Source: Lewinellaceae bacterium (lineage in GTDB: Bacteria > Bacteroidota > Bacteroidia > Chitinophagales > Saprospiraceae). From it: a stretch of DNA of 64,000 bases. How positions within the stretch are numbered: position 1 is the stretch's first letter; each line of letters opens with the position of its first letter. A model generated the notes under the pieces. It saw only the letters and a program-made list of their open reading frames with translations. It made no database searches and had not been told where the DNA came from. Location of the stretch: positions 434,001-498,000 of the forward strand of contig JACJXZ010000005.1 of assembly GCA_020636375.1 (NCBI GenBank), in the 5' to 3' direction. Position numbers and translations under genes: made by a program. This document shows positions 43,276-53,578 of this stretch, in pieces.

Positions 43276-45222
43276 ATGAGAATCTCACTCCCTTTTGCCC
43301 CGGGAAGACAGGAAGGCATTGCCGGATACGTCACCAAACTGCTTATCCTCGCCGTTGACTTCCTGTTTGCCTTTTTTGCCTTCTTCACCGCTCTGCTCAT
43401 CACCTGCAAGTTCGACCTCAGCAAGGCCACGGAGATGTTCGGCTGGGCCACCGCCCTCATCCTGGGCCTGCGCGCCGTGGCCTTTGTGGTGTTTAAGACG
43501 TACCTCATCATCATCCGGTACGTGGGGGAGCGGGATTACAAGAACGTGTTTTTCGCCGTCACGGCCTCTTCGGTGATCTTCTGGGTGCTGCTGGAGCTTT
43601 TCCCCGGCATGATCCGCGCCGAGGACGTGCTGCCGGTCGTGTTGGTCGACTACGGGGTACTGCTCCTGCTGGCCGGCGGCTTCCGCATCCTGCTGCGCCT
43701 CATTTTCGACCGCGTGCAGCTGCAGCGGGGCTCCCGCCTCAACACCGTCGTCTTCGGCGCCGGCGAACTGGGGGCCATGCTGCTCCGGGTGCTGCGCCAC
43801 AACGCCTCCCACAACTACCGGGTGGTGGCCTTTTTCGACGACAACCCCAAAGTCCACAAGAAATACCTCAACGGCGTCAAGGTGTATAACCCGGAGAAGG
43901 CCTTCGCCCGGGTCATCCGCAAGAACGACATCAAGGTGGCCATCATCGGCATCAACCAGCTGTCGGAAGAACGGCGCATCCAGTTCATCAACGACTGCCT
44001 GGCCAACCACGTCAAGGTGCTGAAAGTGCCGCCCACCGAAAACTGGATCAACGACAGCCTCAACGTCGGCCTGCTCAAAGATATCCGCTTCGAAGACCTG
44101 CTCAACCGCCCGCCCATCCAGCTGGACGAAGAGCGGATCCGCCGGAGCATCACCGGCAGGGTGGTGCTCGTCACCGGCTGCGCCGGCTCCATCGGCAGCG
44201 AGATCACCCGCCAGCTGCTGCGCTACCGCCCCCGCCGCATCGTCGGCCTCGACCAGGCGGAGACACCCCTGGCGGAGATCAGCATCGCCCTGCAGAAAGA
44301 GGTGGAAAGCGGCCTGTTCCACCCCGTGATCGGCGACGTGAAGGACTACGACAAGATGCAGTCCCTTTTCGAGCTGTACAAGCCGGAGTACGTCTTCCAC
44401 GCCGCCGCCTACAAGCACGTGCCCATCATGGAGCGCTTCCCTTCGGAAGCGGTCAAGGCCAACGTGCAGGGCACGCTGAACGTCGCCAACCTGGCCTCCC
44501 GCTTCGGCGCCCGCAAGTTCGTCATGATCTCCACCGACAAGGTCGTCAACCCGGGCAACGTGATGGGCGCCTCCAAGCGCATCGCCGAAATCTACGTGCA
44601 GTCCCTCAACTCTGCCCGCAAGAACAAGACCCAGTTCATCACCACCCGCTTCGGCAACGTGCTGGGCTCCAACGGCTCGGTCATCCCCATCTTCAAACAT
44701 CAGATCGAGAACCGCCAGCCGGTAACGGTCACCCACCCGGACGTGACCCGCTTCTTCATGACCATCCCCGAGGCCTGCCAGCTGGTGCTGGAGGCCGGCG
44801 CCATGGGCAAGGGGGGCGAAATCTTCGTCTTCGACATGGGCAAGCCGGTCCGCATCGCCGACCTGGCCGAAAAGATGATCCAGATGGCGGGCCTGACGCC
44901 GGGCAAAGACATCCGCATCGAATACACCGGGCTGCGCCCCGGCGAGAAGCTGTACGAAGAGCTGCTGGACGAACAAGAGGGCATCATCCCCACCCACCAC
45001 CCCAAAATACATAAGGCCACCGTCCGGCATCACGACCACTACGAGGCCCGCAGCCAGATCCACAACCTCATCGAAATGGCCTATACTTACCAGGACAGCC
45101 ACCTGCTGGTCAAACTCATGAAGGAGATCGTGCCGGAATTTATGAGCCAGAACTCGGATTTTGCTACCCTGGATAAGATGCCTGGTGAAATGGTATCGAC
45201 TTCGGGGGAAAGGAAAGGATGA
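43276..45222 (+). CDS. nucleotide-sugar 4,6-dehydratase (PglF/WbpM/CapD type)
   Basis: 648 residues. Four N-terminal membrane helices (LILAVDFLFAFFAFFTALLI and others) precede a CoA-binding-like Rossmann domain (VVFGAGELGAMLLRVLRHNA). The catalytic SDR domain follows (VLVTGCAGSIGSEITRQLLR), with AAAYKHVPIMERFPSEAVKA in place of YxxxK, then MISTDKVVNPGNVMGASKR and TRFGNVLGSNGSVIPIF. It would convert UDP-GlcNAc to UDP-4-keto-6-deoxy-GlcNAc, the substrate for the PglE-like aminotransferase at 30727. The length is normal for the family. Confidence 0.9.
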   Translation: MRISLPFAPGRQEGIAGYVTKLLILAVDFLFAFFAFFTALLITCKFDLSKATEMFGWATALILGLRAVAFVVFKTYLIIIRYVGERDYKNVFFAVTASSVIFWVLLELFPGMIRAEDVLPVVLVDYGVLLLLAGGFRILLRLIFDRVQLQRGSRLNTVVFGAGELGAMLLRVLRHNASHNYRVVAFFDDNPKVHKKYLNGVKVYNPEKAFARVIRKNDIKVAIIGINQLSEERRIQFINDCLANHVKVLKVPPTENWINDSLNVGLLKDIRFEDLLNRPPIQLDEERIRRSITGRVVLVTGCAGSIGSEITRQLLRYRPRRIVGLDQAETPLAEISIALQKEVESGLFHPVIGDVKDYDKMQSLFELYKPEYVFHAAAYKHVPIMERFPSEAVKANVQGTLNVANLASRFGARKFVMISTDKVVNPGNVMGASKRIAEIYVQSLNSARKNKTQFITTRFGNVLGSNGSVIPIFKHQIENRQPVTVTHPDVTRFFMTIPEACQLVLEAGAMGKGGEIFVFDMGKPVRIADLAEKMIQMAGLTPGKDIRIEYTGLRPGEKLYEELLDEQEGIIPTHHPKIHKATVRHHDHYEARSQIHNLIEMAYTYQDSHLLVKLMKEIVPEFMSQNSDFATLDKMPGEMVSTSGERKG

Positions 45223-45865
45223 ATCATACTACCGGACATTTTGGGCCTGTTTGTGTAAATGCAGAAAAGCATAAACGTGTAAATGATTGAAAACCTGTTC
45301 CTTTTACATTTGTACCGGCTACCGGCTACCTGTTCTGTAAAGCCTGCTCCGTAAACAGAATGCCGGGAATAAAAACATGTTTTGTTCGCGAGAGACTGTG
45401 TCTCGATGCGGGATAATGAGTAAGTCTCCGACTTACGTGGATAAGAAGGCTATAAATACGCAAGTCAGAGACTTGCAAGTTGAACCGCATCGCGTCATAG
45501 ACGCTCGCGAACAGAAGAGGGCTTATAAGTATTCAACCTGCGACACTAATTGGTTTTCATAAATTAAACAGGGGGTTTGCCGTGATAGTCGATAGGCGAA
45601 CTCTAGTCGCCAGCCGACATCACATCCCCTTATTAATATTTGAAACTCAATAAGTGTCGGGAAAACCTGTTGCCGTTAGGTATAAATACTGCTGCACACT
45701 TTTCAGAATAGCCCCCTCGGTGCCGAGCCACCAGCGCGCCCGAACCTCCGGACCCCAAACCCACAAACCCATAAAACCGTAAAACCACAAACCCGCAAAA
45801 CCATAAAACCGTAAAACCACAAAACCATAAAACCAAAATACCATAAAACCAAAAAACTCACATCC
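45223..45865. repeat. intergenic region with MITE F, a family-A-like end and an octamer array
   Basis: Holds MITE F (45384-45512), a fragment AATAAGTGTCGGGAAAACC (45650-45668) resembling the family-A end, and an 8-bp array. The array is AAACCGTAAAACCACAAACC and AAACCATAAAACCGTAAAAC (about 45757-45860) and abuts the NUDIX start codon. No gene is seen. Confidence 0.75.
45384..45512. mobile_element. MITE family F, 129 bp
   Basis: Ends GTTCGCGAGAGACTGTGTCT and its approximate complement ATAGACGCTCGCGAAC. Inside are CTCGATGCGG / CCGCATCGCG and AGTCTCCGACTTACG / GCAAGTCAGAGACTTGC. A clear target duplication is not visible. The window's last bases (63987-64000, GTTCGCGAGAGGCT) look like the start of another copy. 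Confidence 0.7.
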
Positions 45866-46339
45866 ATGCGCCTAGGCTTCAAAAAGCTGTTCCTGAAAAC
45901 CCTGGGGCGGGTCATCCCGTCCGACTATTTCTCCCAGCGCTTTCCCGTGTCCGTCAAGGGCGTCTGCTTCATAGACGACAAGGTGGTCCTCCTCAAGAAC
46001 GAACGCGGGGAGTGGGACCTGCCCGGCGGGAAGCTCAAAAGGAAGGAGGAAATCTCCCGCTGCCTCGCCCGCGAGATGGAGGAGGAGCTGAACATAGAGG
46101 TCAACGTCGGGCAGCTGCTCGCCGCGACCCAGGTCGACGTCATGGGGGCCATCGACGTGCTCGTCCTGATTTACCGCTGCTCTACCCTGGCTTCCGCCAC
46201 CGACCTGAAGATCAGCCAGGAGAATTTCGGCCTGGGGCTGTTCTCCATGGAAGAACTCCAGGGCCTGGCCCTGCCCAGAAGCTACATCCGCGCCATCCGG
46301 CAGGCCTTCCAGTTCCACGTCCTGAACGGGCGGTACTGA
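45866..46339 (+). CDS. NUDIX hydrolase
   Basis: 157 residues. The Nudix box is GGKLKRKEEISRCLAREMEE followed by EL, matching GX5EX7REUXEEXGU except that the final G is N. Such enzymes hydrolyse nucleoside diphosphates linked to another moiety, and in glycan loci can act on nucleotide sugars. The upstream octamer array touches its start. No operon partner is evident. Confidence 0.85.
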   Translation: MRLGFKKLFLKTLGRVIPSDYFSQRFPVSVKGVCFIDDKVVLLKNERGEWDLPGGKLKRKEEISRCLAREMEEELNIEVNVGQLLAATQVDVMGAIDVLVLIYRCSTLASATDLKISQENFGLGLFSMEELQGLALPRSYIRAIRQAFQFHVLNGRY

Positions 46340-46478
46340 CGGAGCGGGCTTCTTTTTTCCGGCATTCGCCCGCCTTCCGGCCGGAACCGGCGGCCTTCCT
46401 GCTGCCAAAACAGCAACTTTCCCCCCAAAAGCCCCGTATAAGGGAGTAGTGTTTGTTAACCCAAAAACTCAAACTCCC

Positions 46479-46568
46479 ATGAACGACGACCTCCTCATCG
46501 GCCTGATCCTCCTGATCGGGGTGATCATCATGAACCGACATATGTTCATGAAAGAAAAACAAGATTGA
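46479..46568 (+). CDS. 29-residue single-span membrane peptide
   Basis: MNDDLLIGLILLIGVIIMNR, then HMFMKEKQD. One hydrophobic helix of about 15 residues with a basic C-terminal side. It is followed 11 nt later by a strong terminator, which supports a real transcription unit. Role unknown. Confidence 0.5.
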   Translation: MNDDLLIGLILLIGVIIMNRHMFMKEKQD

Positions 46569-46578
46569 CTCACCGCCG

Positions 46579-46618
46579 GGCGGCAACTTGAATTTTCAGT
46601 TGCCGCCTGAATTTTTTT
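46579..46618 (+). terminator. rho-independent terminator
   Basis: A perfect 10-bp stem GGCGGCAACT / AGTTGCCGCC, a nine-base loop, and seven T residues two to four bases after the stem. It closes the NUDIX/small-peptide region. 46619-46870 holds no gene, only the leader of the next one. Confidence 0.85.
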
Positions 46619-46870
46619 CATAAAACTATTTTGTTTTAAACAAATAAGTGGCTATTTTTGAAGTCCGCTTAGGAGGAGATTAACACATTCCACTTGTAAC
46701 GTATATGGACGCCCGGGAGCCTGACCCCCGGCCTTGTTTTCAACAACGCCAGGCGTTGGGCAGGATAGGGTAAAGTGTTTTGGCATGCTTGCCAGAAGAG
46801 CTGACAATTCTTTTTTGAATCCAGCTTTACTATTGTTTCAGATTACCGTATCTTACAAAACCAATTAACT

Positions 46871-47578
46871 ATGCCTCAAGTGGAGAATCGCTTAACTATC
46901 GTCGAAACGGCCCTCGCCGAATTCATTATCCAGTCCAACAAGTCGCTGTACCGCCTGGGACGGGAGATTACTGATTTTAAAGACGGAATGGAGGACTTCA
47001 AAGACGAGATGAAGGACTTCAAAGACGAGATGAAGGACTTCAAGGATAGGGTCACCTTATTCATGGACGGAACAGAAGTATTCCGGAACGAGATGAAGGA
47101 CTTCAAGGACGAGATGAAGGAGGACCGCCGGGAAATGAACAAGCAGTGGGGTGCCTTGTCCAACAAGATGGGCACGCTGGTGGAAGACATCATCGCCCCG
47201 GCAGTGCGGCCGGCCGTGAGGAAGTACTTTGGCGAAGAAGTCCTGGACATCATGGTCAACCGGAAGAAGTACGACAAGGGCCAAAAGCTGCGGGGAGAAT
47301 TCGACGTCATTGCCGTTACCGCCACTTCGGTATATCTGGTCGACACCAAGGTGAGCCCCGATAAAGACAAGCTCCTGGAATTCAAGAACAAGGTGGCCCC
47401 GCGCTTCCGCAAGCTGTTCCCGGAGTACGGGAAACTGCAGCTGGTTCTCCTTTTCGCTTCCTTGTGGTTCGACAAAAAACTGGTCGACTTCGCCACCAAA
47501 GAAAAGATTTATATCCTTGCCTACCGGGAGTGGGATTATATGGACATCCTCAACTTCGAAGACCTGAAGGCGGGATAG
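46871..47578 (+). CDS. coiled-coil protein with PD-(D/E)XK-like domain (DUF3782 type)
   Basis: 235 residues. Residues about 35-100 are a coiled coil built from near-identical heptads (DFKDEMK repeated, encoded by 21-bp repeats). The C-terminal half has a restriction-endonuclease-like core: GEFDVIAVTATSVYLVDTKV (D-x-D-x-K type site), then LQLVLLFASLWFDKKLVDFA and IYILAYREWDYMDILN. Proteins of this layout are common in cyanobacteria and Bacteroidota with unknown function. Nuclease activity is an inference. Confidence 0.72.
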   Translation: MPQVENRLTIVETALAEFIIQSNKSLYRLGREITDFKDGMEDFKDEMKDFKDEMKDFKDRVTLFMDGTEVFRNEMKDFKDEMKEDRREMNKQWGALSNKMGTLVEDIIAPAVRPAVRKYFGEEVLDIMVNRKKYDKGQKLRGEFDVIAVTATSVYLVDTKVSPDKDKLLEFKNKVAPRFRKLFPEYGKLQLVLLFASLWFDKKLVDFATKEKIYILAYREWDYMDILNFEDLKAG

Positions 47579-47708
47579 GCGCCCGGATAATCAAAACCAT
47601 TGCCGGCACCAAACTTCGCCCCTCCGCCGGTTGTTTTATTCCGCAGCACGGCACGAGGAAAAGAAAGGCGTTGCCCGTGCCCCATTACCACAATTCAAAC
47701 CACACGAA

Positions 47709-49376
<1,668 letters not shown>

Positions 49377-49380
49377 TGTG

Positions 49381-49432
49381 GCCGGCAAAACTGCCGCCCG
49401 GGCCGGGCCTGGAAGGCAGTTTTCCGGCTTTG
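49381..49432 (+). terminator. hairpin terminator candidate
   Basis: GCCGGCAAAACTGCC pairs with GGCAGTTTTCCGGC, one base bulged, just after the SEC-C gene stop. The following T run is short, so termination efficiency is uncertain. Confidence 0.55.
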
Positions 49433-49541
49433 GACGCTCCAGCCAACTGCTATTAACCAGGTGAAAAACAAACAAGTCTTTCGATTTACCCTGGTTAAAA
49501 CCAAAGCCCGCTTTCGTTTTCCCTTGGTTGTTTCGGGATTT

Positions 49542-49682
49542 AACTGTCGCTCCCTGCACAGCTTCATCGATCATTACCAGCCCCGGGAAGCCTGGGTGGT
49601 CAACCGCAGCCTGCAGGAAAAGGCGCAGGTGGGCGCCACTACGGTCTGGTTTCGCCCGTGGTATGAGCTTTTACCTCTCTAA
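49542..49682 (+). pseudogene. AAA_14/DUF4143 ATPase, C-terminal scrap
   Basis: The frame reads SLHSFIDHYQPREAWVVNRS, LQEKAQVGATTVWFRPWYEL. It matches the C-termini of the ATPases at 27836 (SFLKKYSPLEAFVVNRSLYD) and 39015 (SFLDTYQPKEAWVINLSLD). Everything upstream is lost. Confidence 0.75.
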
Positions 49683-49689
49683 ACTTCGT

Positions 49690-50293
49690 CAGAAGCCTGA
49701 TGGGCAAGATAGAGTGGCAAGCCCGACTGATCGGGATCAAAGGAGCACGGGGCACGGGAAAGCGGCAACTATTTATATGTAAGCCTGGATGACATTTGGT
49801 TTTCGGAGAACAAACAGGGTACTATCCCTTCATAAAAGAAATCCCCTCTGAACCTTTATAAAGAAACCCAGGGAATCAGCCGGCTGCAAAAGCCGGACAA
49901 GATATTTCTGGAAAATACCAATATTGCCTACACCGTGAACGCCAGCCCTCCCGACATGGGCAACATGCGCGAAACTTTTTTTGCCAACCAGCTGGGATAC
50001 CAGCATGCCATCACCGGTGGTGTATTAAATCCGTTGAACTTTCGGTGCAAATGGAGAGCGGACCTCCAGGTCCGCTGGATGGATCAACGGATTTAATACA
50101 CTACCCCATCACCTTCCCGGAAAAAGGGGACTTCCTGATCGATGGAAATTTGCTTTTTGAAACAGGCGGAAAAAACAAAACAGGAAAGCAAACCCACCAC
50201 TGGCCGACAGACAAAGCCTTCACCGCCGCCTACGGCATCGAATACGGCCGCGGGAACCGGATTCCATTGTGGTTGTTTGGCTTCCTGTATTAA
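49690..50293 (+). pseudogene. AAA_14/DUF4143 ATPase, decayed and MITE-interrupted
   Basis: Remnants in order: a degenerate P-loop LIGIKGARGTGK (about 49725-49765), YVSLDDIWF, LQKPDKIFLENTNIAYTVNA, NMRETFFANQLGYQHAITGG, then after the 50025-50096 element HYPITFPEKGDFLIDGNLLF and the end GNRIPLWLFGFLY. Several frameshifts and a large deletion precede the element. Removing the element with one TA restores AITGGVHYPITF in frame. This subgroup differs from the other ATPases in the window. Confidence 0.78.
50025..50096. mobile_element. MITE family E, 72 bp, TA target duplication
   Basis: Ends TTAAATCCGTTGA and TCAACGGATTTAA with the central palindrome GCGGACCTCCAGGTCCGC. TA flanks both sides (50023-50024, 50097-50098), as for Tc1/mariner-IS630 type elements. 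A related piece is at 55626-55748. Confidence 0.8.
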
Positions 50294-51060
50294 TCCATAT
50301 ACTTTGGTTTAGCCGCATAGAGCACATAGGGGTTTTCGGGCTACCCGTCTAAGGTTGGACACTCCATGCTTTCTGCACACGCTTGGCCTCGACTCCGCTC
50401 GGCTTTCTCCTTTCTGCTGTCCCACCTTAGACGGGTAGCCGGGTTTTCGCATAGAACACATAGGCGGCGCAACCTACGGCCTGATGATGCCACTCTCTGC
50501 GTCCCCTGCGGTTAAAAACAAAACCTGCCTGCCTGCCTGCCATTACTGCCAGGTAGGCAGGCAGGCGGGAAACACAGCAGTTTGAACAGTCCCGCATGCT
50601 TGCCAGAAAATGCCTGGATTGAGGTGCCCTCTCTCCGTCTCAACCTCAACCTCACTTTATCTCAAAATTCCACTTAAAAACCCAACAAAATCCCTGCTCC
50701 TCCCGTATCAAAAGACGATGTTGCAACACGCGGCAGGCGCGTTGCGGGAATAAAGCCTAAATTTGTGATATGTTTGTGGGACCAGACACAAAAACCTGCC
50801 GCCCGCTGGCACAGCAGGCGGGCACTAAGGGGCCGGAGAAGAATAAGTTCCTCATTTCAGGCGAGCTATTTTTTTGCCAGACGAGGCGCGAGGAGGAAGC
50901 ATAGCCGGGGCTACGCGACCGACGAGCAACGAAGTATGGCAGAAAAATAGCCGTATCAAATGGGGAAGTTATTCTTCTCCGGCCCCTAAGATTACACAAA
51001 GCCTTGGTGCGATCTTGGTGTCTTGGTGTCTTCGTGGCAAAGGCATCAGGCCCACCTAAA
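50294..51060. repeat. gene-free region: GTCTAAGGTTGGAC palindrome, GCAGGCAGG palindrome, MITE C
   Basis: Contains GGCTACCCGTCTAAGGTTGG and its inverse at 50448-50455 enclosing about 80 bp, a CCTGCCTGCCTGCC / GGCAGGCAGGCAGG palindrome (50524-50570), and MITE C (50829-50996). Nothing protein-like was supported. Confidence 0.7.
50829..50996. mobile_element. MITE family C, second copy, TAA target duplication
   Basis: Ends GGGGCCGGAGAAGAATAAG and TTCTTCTCCGGCCCC, with TAA at 50826-50828 and 50997-50999. The ends match the copy at 14464-14648, but the interior is different. This is typical of non-autonomous elements that share only termini. Confidence 0.85.
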
Positions 51061-51094
51061 ATAGTTACAAATTTTTTATACTAAACTACAAACC

Positions 51095-52246
51095 ATGAAC
51101 AAAAAAAACACTTACGTCGCAATCATGGCAGGCGGTATCGGCAGCCGGTTCTGGCCGGCCAGCCGCACGGCCCGCCCCAAGCAGTTCCTCGACATCCTCG
51201 GCGTGGGCAAGTCCCTGATCCGCCTCACGTTCGAGCGCTTTTTGCACCTTTGCCCGGCAGAGAACATCTTCATCGTGACCAATAAACAGTACGCCGGCCT
51301 GGTCAAAGAACACCTGCCGGAGCTGACCGACAACCAGATCCTCACCGAGCCCTCGCGCAACAATACCGCACCCTGCGTCGCCTATACGGCCTTCAAGCTG
51401 CAGGCCCTCAACCCCGATGCCAACCTGGTAGTGGCGCCCAGCGACCACATCATCCTCCAGGAAAAGGCTTTCGTCGACACCCTGGAAACGGCCCTGGAAT
51501 TTACGGCAGAGAACGACGCCCTGGTCACCCTCGGCATCCAGCCCTCGCGGCCGGATACGGGGTATGGGTATATTGAAGTGGGGACTCGCAGTTCGCAGTT
51601 TTTACCCGGCCGAGGCACGAGGACGGGCGGTGTTCGCAGTTCGGAGGAAGCTGCCGGAGTAGCGACGAGCGTCAGCTCCGTATATGAAGTAGCTGCCTTC
51701 CGCGAGAAGCCGGACCTGGCCACGGCCGAGCAATACCTGGCCAGCGGCAACTACCTCTGGAACGCCGGCATCTTCATCTGGCGGGTGGAGACGCTGCTGG
51801 AGTCCTTCCGGAAGAACGCCGAAGACATCCACCGCATCCTCGCCGCCGGCGCCGCCCGGTACAACACCCCGGAAGAGCAGGCCTTCATCGACGAGGCCTA
51901 CCCCACCACCCCCTCCATCAGCGTGGACTACGCCATCATGGAGAAGGCGGACAACGTCTACACCATCCCCTCCGATTTCGGGTGGTCGGACCTCGGCACC
52001 TGGGCCTCCCTGCACGCCGAAAGTGACAAAGACGAGGCCGGCAACGTCATACAGGGAGAAAACGTGATGGCCTACGGCGTCAAAGACAGCCTCGTCCGCC
52101 TGCCCAAAGGCAAACTGGCCGTGATCGGCGGGCTGGAAGGCTACATCGTCGTCGACGAAGGGGACGCGCTGCTCATCTGGCCGAAGAGCCGGGAGCAGGA
52201 GATCAAGAAGATCACGGGAGAAATACAAGATGATCGTTATTTGTAA
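51095..52246 (+). CDS. manC: mannose-1-phosphate guanylyltransferase, with in-frame repeat insertion
   Basis: 383 residues, nucleotidyltransferase domain only. IMAGGIGSRFWPASRTARPK is the nucleotide-binding signature. EPSRNNTAPCVAYTA, VVAPSDHII, LWNAGIFIWRVETLLESF and SVDYAIMEKADNVYTIPSDF follow. It makes GDP-mannose for the glycan. Between GYGYIEVG (about 163) and YEVAAFREKPD (about 197) lie some 30 extra residues (RSSQFLPGRGTRTGG and so on) encoded by GCAGTTCGCAG units and the TTTTTACCCGGCCGAGG block seen in intergenic DNA at 32495. Catalytic motifs are intact. Confidence 0.86.
   Translation: MNKKNTYVAIMAGGIGSRFWPASRTARPKQFLDILGVGKSLIRLTFERFLHLCPAENIFIVTNKQYAGLVKEHLPELTDNQILTEPSRNNTAPCVAYTAFKLQALNPDANLVVAPSDHIILQEKAFVDTLETALEFTAENDALVTLGIQPSRPDTGYGYIEVGTRSSQFLPGRGTRTGGVRSSEEAAGVATSVSSVYEVAAFREKPDLATAEQYLASGNYLWNAGIFIWRVETLLESFRKNAEDIHRILAAGAARYNTPEEQAFIDEAYPTTPSISVDYAIMEKADNVYTIPSDFGWSDLGTWASLHAESDKDEAGNVIQGENVMAYGVKDSLVRLPKGKLAVIGGLEGYIVVDEGDALLIWPKSREQEIKKITGEIQDDRYL
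51584..51679. repeat. TTCGC-type repeat inserted in frame in manC
   Basis: CTCGCAGTTCGCAG, then TTTTTACCCGGCCGAGGCAC, then GTTCGCAGTTCGGAGG. The middle block is nearly identical to 32495-32520, so a composite repeat has entered a coding sequence without breaking it. Confidence 0.8.
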
Positions 52247-52323
52247 ACAGAGGCAGGCAGGCCGGTACGCCCCGGGCTACCTCTAACAGAAAACGCCTCT
52301 TTCAGGCGGCGCTTTGCCCTCCA

Positions 52324-52376
52324 GCGGCAGGTTTTTGATGACGGCCCTCCGGAACTCTTCATCAAAAACCCGCCGC
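52324..52376. terminator. long hairpin between manC and GT4 gene
   Basis: GCGGCAGGTTTTTGATGA pairs with TCATCAAAAACCCGCCGC across a 17-base loop. There is no T tract. It could be an attenuator, a transcript-stabilising hairpin or a small MITE rather than a true terminator. Confidence 0.4.
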
Positions 52377-52388
52377 AAATCCTATACT

Positions 52389-53549
52389 ATGAAGAAAACC
52401 ATTGCGCTGGTTGCCAACAGCAGCTGGAACATCTACAACTTCCGGCAACCCCTCATCAAGCAGCTCAAGCTGGCGGGCTACCGGGTGCTCGTCATCGCGC
52501 CGGTGGACGAATACATCCACTATCTCAATGACAGTTATTTCACCCGCCACATCCCCCTGCGCTTCCTGGCCGCCCAACGCCGAAACCCCTTGTGGGACCT
52601 CCTGCTGCTCTGGGAGCTCTACCGCATCTACCGCCGGGAGCGCCCCGACATAGCCCTGCACTTCACCATCAAGCCCAACATCTACGGCAGCCTGGCCGCC
52701 CGCTGGGCGGGCGTCGCCTCGATCCCGACCGTCACCGGGCTGGGGTACGCCTTCCTGCACAACGGCCTGCTGGGCCAGCTGGCGCGCCGCCTTTACCAGT
52801 TGGCCTTCCGCGGCGTAACCTGCGCCCTGTTCCACAACGAGGACGACCGCCGCCTGTTCGTCCGCGAGGGCCTCATCGCCGAAGGCCGCTGCCGGGCCGT
52901 CGCCGGCTCCGGCGTCAATACCAACCACTTCCGGCCCCTGGCCCTGCCCGATACCGACAAGTTCATCTTCCTGTTCATCGGCCGCCTGCTGCACGACAAG
53001 GGCATCCGCGAGTTTGCCGCCGCCGCCCGCCGCCTGCGCCGCCTCGCGCCCCGGGCCGAGTGCTGGGTGGTGGGCCAGCTCAACCCCGAATACCCGGCCG
53101 CCGTCACCCATCAGGAACTGGTGCAGTGGATCGAAGAACAAGACATCCGCTACCTGGGCGCCACGCGGGACGTCCGCCCCTACATCAAACAGGCCCATGC
53201 CCTCGTGCTGCCGTCCTACCGCGAAGGGCTGCCCCGCGCCATCCTGGAAGCCATGGCCATGGGCAAACCCATCGTCACGACCGATGCCGCCGGCTGCCGC
53301 GAAACGGTGGAGCCGGGCCGCAACGGCTTCCTCGTCCCTATCCGCGACGACATCGCCCTGGCCGAAACCATGCTCCAACTCTACCACCTCAGCGAAGAAG
53401 AACGACAGGCCATGGGCGATTACAGCCGCAGCAAAGCCCTCCGCCAGTTCGACGAGAAGATCGTCGTGGAGGCCTACCTGGGGTTGTGCGGGGAGGCACT
53501 GGCCAGGCAGGAGGGGAAAAAGGCGGCATTGCCGGTGGAGGGCTATTAG
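52389..53549 (+). CDS. glycosyltransferase family 4 (PglA-like)
   Basis: 386 residues from ATG 52389. KKTIALVANSSWNIYNFRQP starts the acceptor domain. HFTIKPNIYGSLAARWAGV with IPTVTGLGYAF is typical of the PglA/CapM-type GT4 group that adds HexNAc to undecaprenyl-PP-linked bacillosamine. The donor domain has LFIGRLLHDKGIREFAAAAR and VLPSYREGLPRAILEAMAMG. Context with PglF/E/D/C homologues fits, but donor specificity is unproven. Confidence 0.85.
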   Translation: MKKTIALVANSSWNIYNFRQPLIKQLKLAGYRVLVIAPVDEYIHYLNDSYFTRHIPLRFLAAQRRNPLWDLLLLWELYRIYRRERPDIALHFTIKPNIYGSLAARWAGVASIPTVTGLGYAFLHNGLLGQLARRLYQLAFRGVTCALFHNEDDRRLFVREGLIAEGRCRAVAGSGVNTNHFRPLALPDTDKFIFLFIGRLLHDKGIREFAAAARRLRRLAPRAECWVVGQLNPEYPAAVTHQELVQWIEEQDIRYLGATRDVRPYIKQAHALVLPSYREGLPRAILEAMAMGKPIVTTDAAGCRETVEPGRNGFLVPIRDDIALAETMLQLYHLSEEERQAMGDYSRSKALRQFDEKIVVEAYLGLCGEALARQEGKKAALPVEGY

Positions 53550-53578
53550 TTTTGGATAACAGAAAACGCGAACGGCGC

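Noticed and set aside
43285..45102. 605-residue minus-strand frame opposite the dehydratase gene
   Set aside because: High-GC antisense shadow: composition is V/D/H/G-rich without domain motifs, while the plus strand carries clear dehydratase signatures.
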